A stretch of DNA of 64,000 nucleotides from Bacteroidota bacterium (lineage in GTDB: Bacteria > Bacteroidota > Bacteroidia > M30B66). Shown in pieces: positions 63,001-64,000 of the stretch. Location of the stretch: contig JAIXUS010000003.1 in assembly GCA_027483445.1 (NCBI GenBank), forward strand, positions 1-64,000, written 5' to 3'. Each line of letters starts with the position of its first letter. The first letter of the stretch is position 1. The translations under genes and the position numbers were made by a program. The notes beneath the pieces are model-generated. The model was not told the DNA's origin, did not search any database, and saw only the letters and a list, made by a program, of their open reading frames with translations.

Positions 63001-64000
63001 CTACTCCTTTATCCACTTCACACCGCCCCGCTCGCTGAGCACATAATACAGGCCGGGGCTTAAATGAGATGCGTCGCAGTATTTGGATGGGCCTCGCTGC
63101 AAGACAACTCTTCCGGCCGCGTCCATAATTTTAAGCCATTGTACCGGGGCACTCCACTCAATATGTCCATTAGACGGATTGGGAAACACACGCCAAACTA
63201 GCTTTTCGGGCGATTCTATACCTACAATTTGATTGCTCGCATCAGGACTCGGCGTACCAAACTCTACCCAAAATGCCGACCCATCACTTAACCGTCCGTA
63301 GCTGCGGTTTTCGGGAACTGCCGGGAATAAAATACGGTCGATAACCTGGTAGCCCCCTTGATTTTGTTGGTACAGCCGCAAGTCTTCACCATCCGCATTT
63401 AACGAAAAACTCGTGTGATAACGGTTTAACTCAGGTTGGCCATCAGCCCAAAAAAGCTCGAATCCATTCACCGGTATGGTATTGATCGGCAAGGGCCACT
63501 TGGCAGGATCTTCCGGATCGTCGCTTAAAAATTTACCACTCAGGCTAAAGGGCACCGACGAACCATTGTACAACTCAAGCCAATCGCTGGGCCGGCCGAA
63601 ATCGTCGAGTACCACTCCGGTATTATCGGCCATCAACTCATTGATAAAAACCGGAAGCTCACTTTGCTGAATGAAAATACGACGGGGCGAACAGAAAGGC
63701 TCCGTGGTAGCACTGCTGGCTATTCCAACCAGAACAGACTCCGCCTCGTTAAATGCATTCCCATCCATCGAGGCCGTAAATCGTCCATCTGAAGCCTGCT
63801 CATCGGGGAATTGGCCATCGTCGCGCAGCTCGCCTCCAAGCGTCCAGCTTCCCCCTTGATTCCACACCCAAACAATGGGTGCGTTTTCGGGTTTACCCCA
63901 GGCAATCACCTTGGCTTCGCTGGAGTATGGAAAATCGTGAACTACCTGAAATCCCATCCAGGCTTGAGGCGCTTCCGGATTGTCATCCAGCTGCGATAGC
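63001..64000 (-). CDS. T9SS type A-sorted lamin-tail-domain protein (partial)
   Basis: The frame stays open to the last base, so the N-terminus lies beyond the window; about 332 residues are present. First visible is a choice-of-anchor X-like segment ('GGELRDDGQFPDEQASDGRF TASM'). A lamin-tail domain follows ('VFINELMADNTGVVLDDFGR PSDWLELYNGSSVPFSLSGK'). The end is a type A sorting domain ('VWRVFPNPSNGHIEWSAPVQ', 'LSPGLYYVLSERGGVKWIKE'). Such domains often close CotH-kinase-type secreted proteins, but no kinase part is visible here. It is convergent with the YgjP gene and returns to the GC content of the core genome. Confidence 0.88.
   Translation of the reverse strand, partial: LSQLDDNPEAPQAWMGFQVVHDFPYSSEAKVIAWGKPENAPIVWVWNQGGSWTLGGELRDDGQFPDEQASDGRFTASMDGNAFNEAESVLVGIASSATTEPFCSPRRIFIQQSELPVFINELMADNTGVVLDDFGRPSDWLELYNGSSVPFSLSGKFLSDDPEDPAKWPLPINTIPVNGFELFWADGQPELNRYHTSFSLNADGEDLRLYQQNQGGYQVIDRILFPAVPENRSYGRLSDGSAFWVEFGTPSPDASNQIVGIESPEKLVWRVFPNPSNGHIEWSAPVQWLKIMDAAGRVVLQRGPSKYCDASHLSPGLYYVLSERGGVKWIKE

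Noticed and set aside
1-64000. tRNA, rRNA and known riboswitches
   Set aside because: No stretch with a cloverleaf-like set of conserved tRNA boxes, rRNA core sequence or riboswitch consensus was noticed in the gene-free regions; this was by eye and not by a covariance search.

Overview
The window is a stretch of Bacteroidota chromosome. It carries many proteins with C-terminal sorting domains of the type IX secretion system (T9SS), both the type A 'YPNP' form and the type B 'gliding motility-associated' form. It also has many Bacteroidota-style lipoproteins, a TonB-dependent receptor with a carboxypeptidase-like plug extension, a DUF4468 protein, and promoters of the Bacteroidota type (TTG, about 20 bases, TAnnTTTG). 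I cannot place it below phylum with confidence; a free-living gliding flavobacterium or cytophaga relative fits. No rRNA, tRNA or CRISPR array was seen.

Layout. 1-20060: surface and secreted proteins, mostly adhesin-like. These are a truncated four-repeat protein, a beta-helix protein, an LVIVD/choice-of-anchor-B protein, a DUF4468 protein and three consecutive type-B-sorted PKD/anchor proteins on the minus strand. Two cytosolic metallopeptidases (M42-like and M20) sit among them. 20091-36496: a long collinear plus-strand run. It starts with a tightly coupled set (two DUF4214/DUF1553-tail-like lipoproteins, a Tat-exported DUF1501 protein, a c-type-cytochrome-like lipoprotein, two small lipoproteins). 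It continues with a thioredoxin-fold YyaL protein, a MauG-like di-heme peroxidase lipoprotein, an outer-membrane protein, a glycine-rich T9SS protein and an oligopeptide-type ABC importer (binding protein plus two permeases, no ATPase). 36576-40296: minus strand, with a DUF1223 protein, a PIN toxin/antitoxin pair and a 7TMR-DISM adenylate cyclase. 41090-50716: a 1,920-residue T9SS subtilisin with tandem repeats, then a divergent MarR regulator/TonB receptor pair. 51148-62950: a type I restriction-modification island (half-length HsdS, HsdM, KilA-N protein, full HsdS, REP-associated transposase, metallophosphoesterase, DUF3800 protein, an unrecognised protein, a 56-residue small ORF, HsdR, YgjP-type metallopeptidase), more AT-rich than its surroundings. 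63001-64000: a truncated lamin-tail T9SS protein.

Most interesting. (a) 20091-24156 looks like a split version of the planctomycete PSCYT1-DUF1549-DUF1553 plus DUF1501 arrangement. (b) In the restriction island a terminator separates hsdR from the methylase genes, and hsdR starts on a TAATG junction with a previously unlisted small ORF. (c) The REP-associated transposase carries REP-type palindromes inside its own coding sequence. (d) Two families of intergenic repeats recur in the window: a palindrome ending in TAGGGCTTACTGAAAA (2 copies) and a GC-rich element with two CCGCT-type arms (4 copies). (e) A 20-bp near-perfect operator-like palindrome overlaps the -33 element of a well-formed promoter at 3355-3403.
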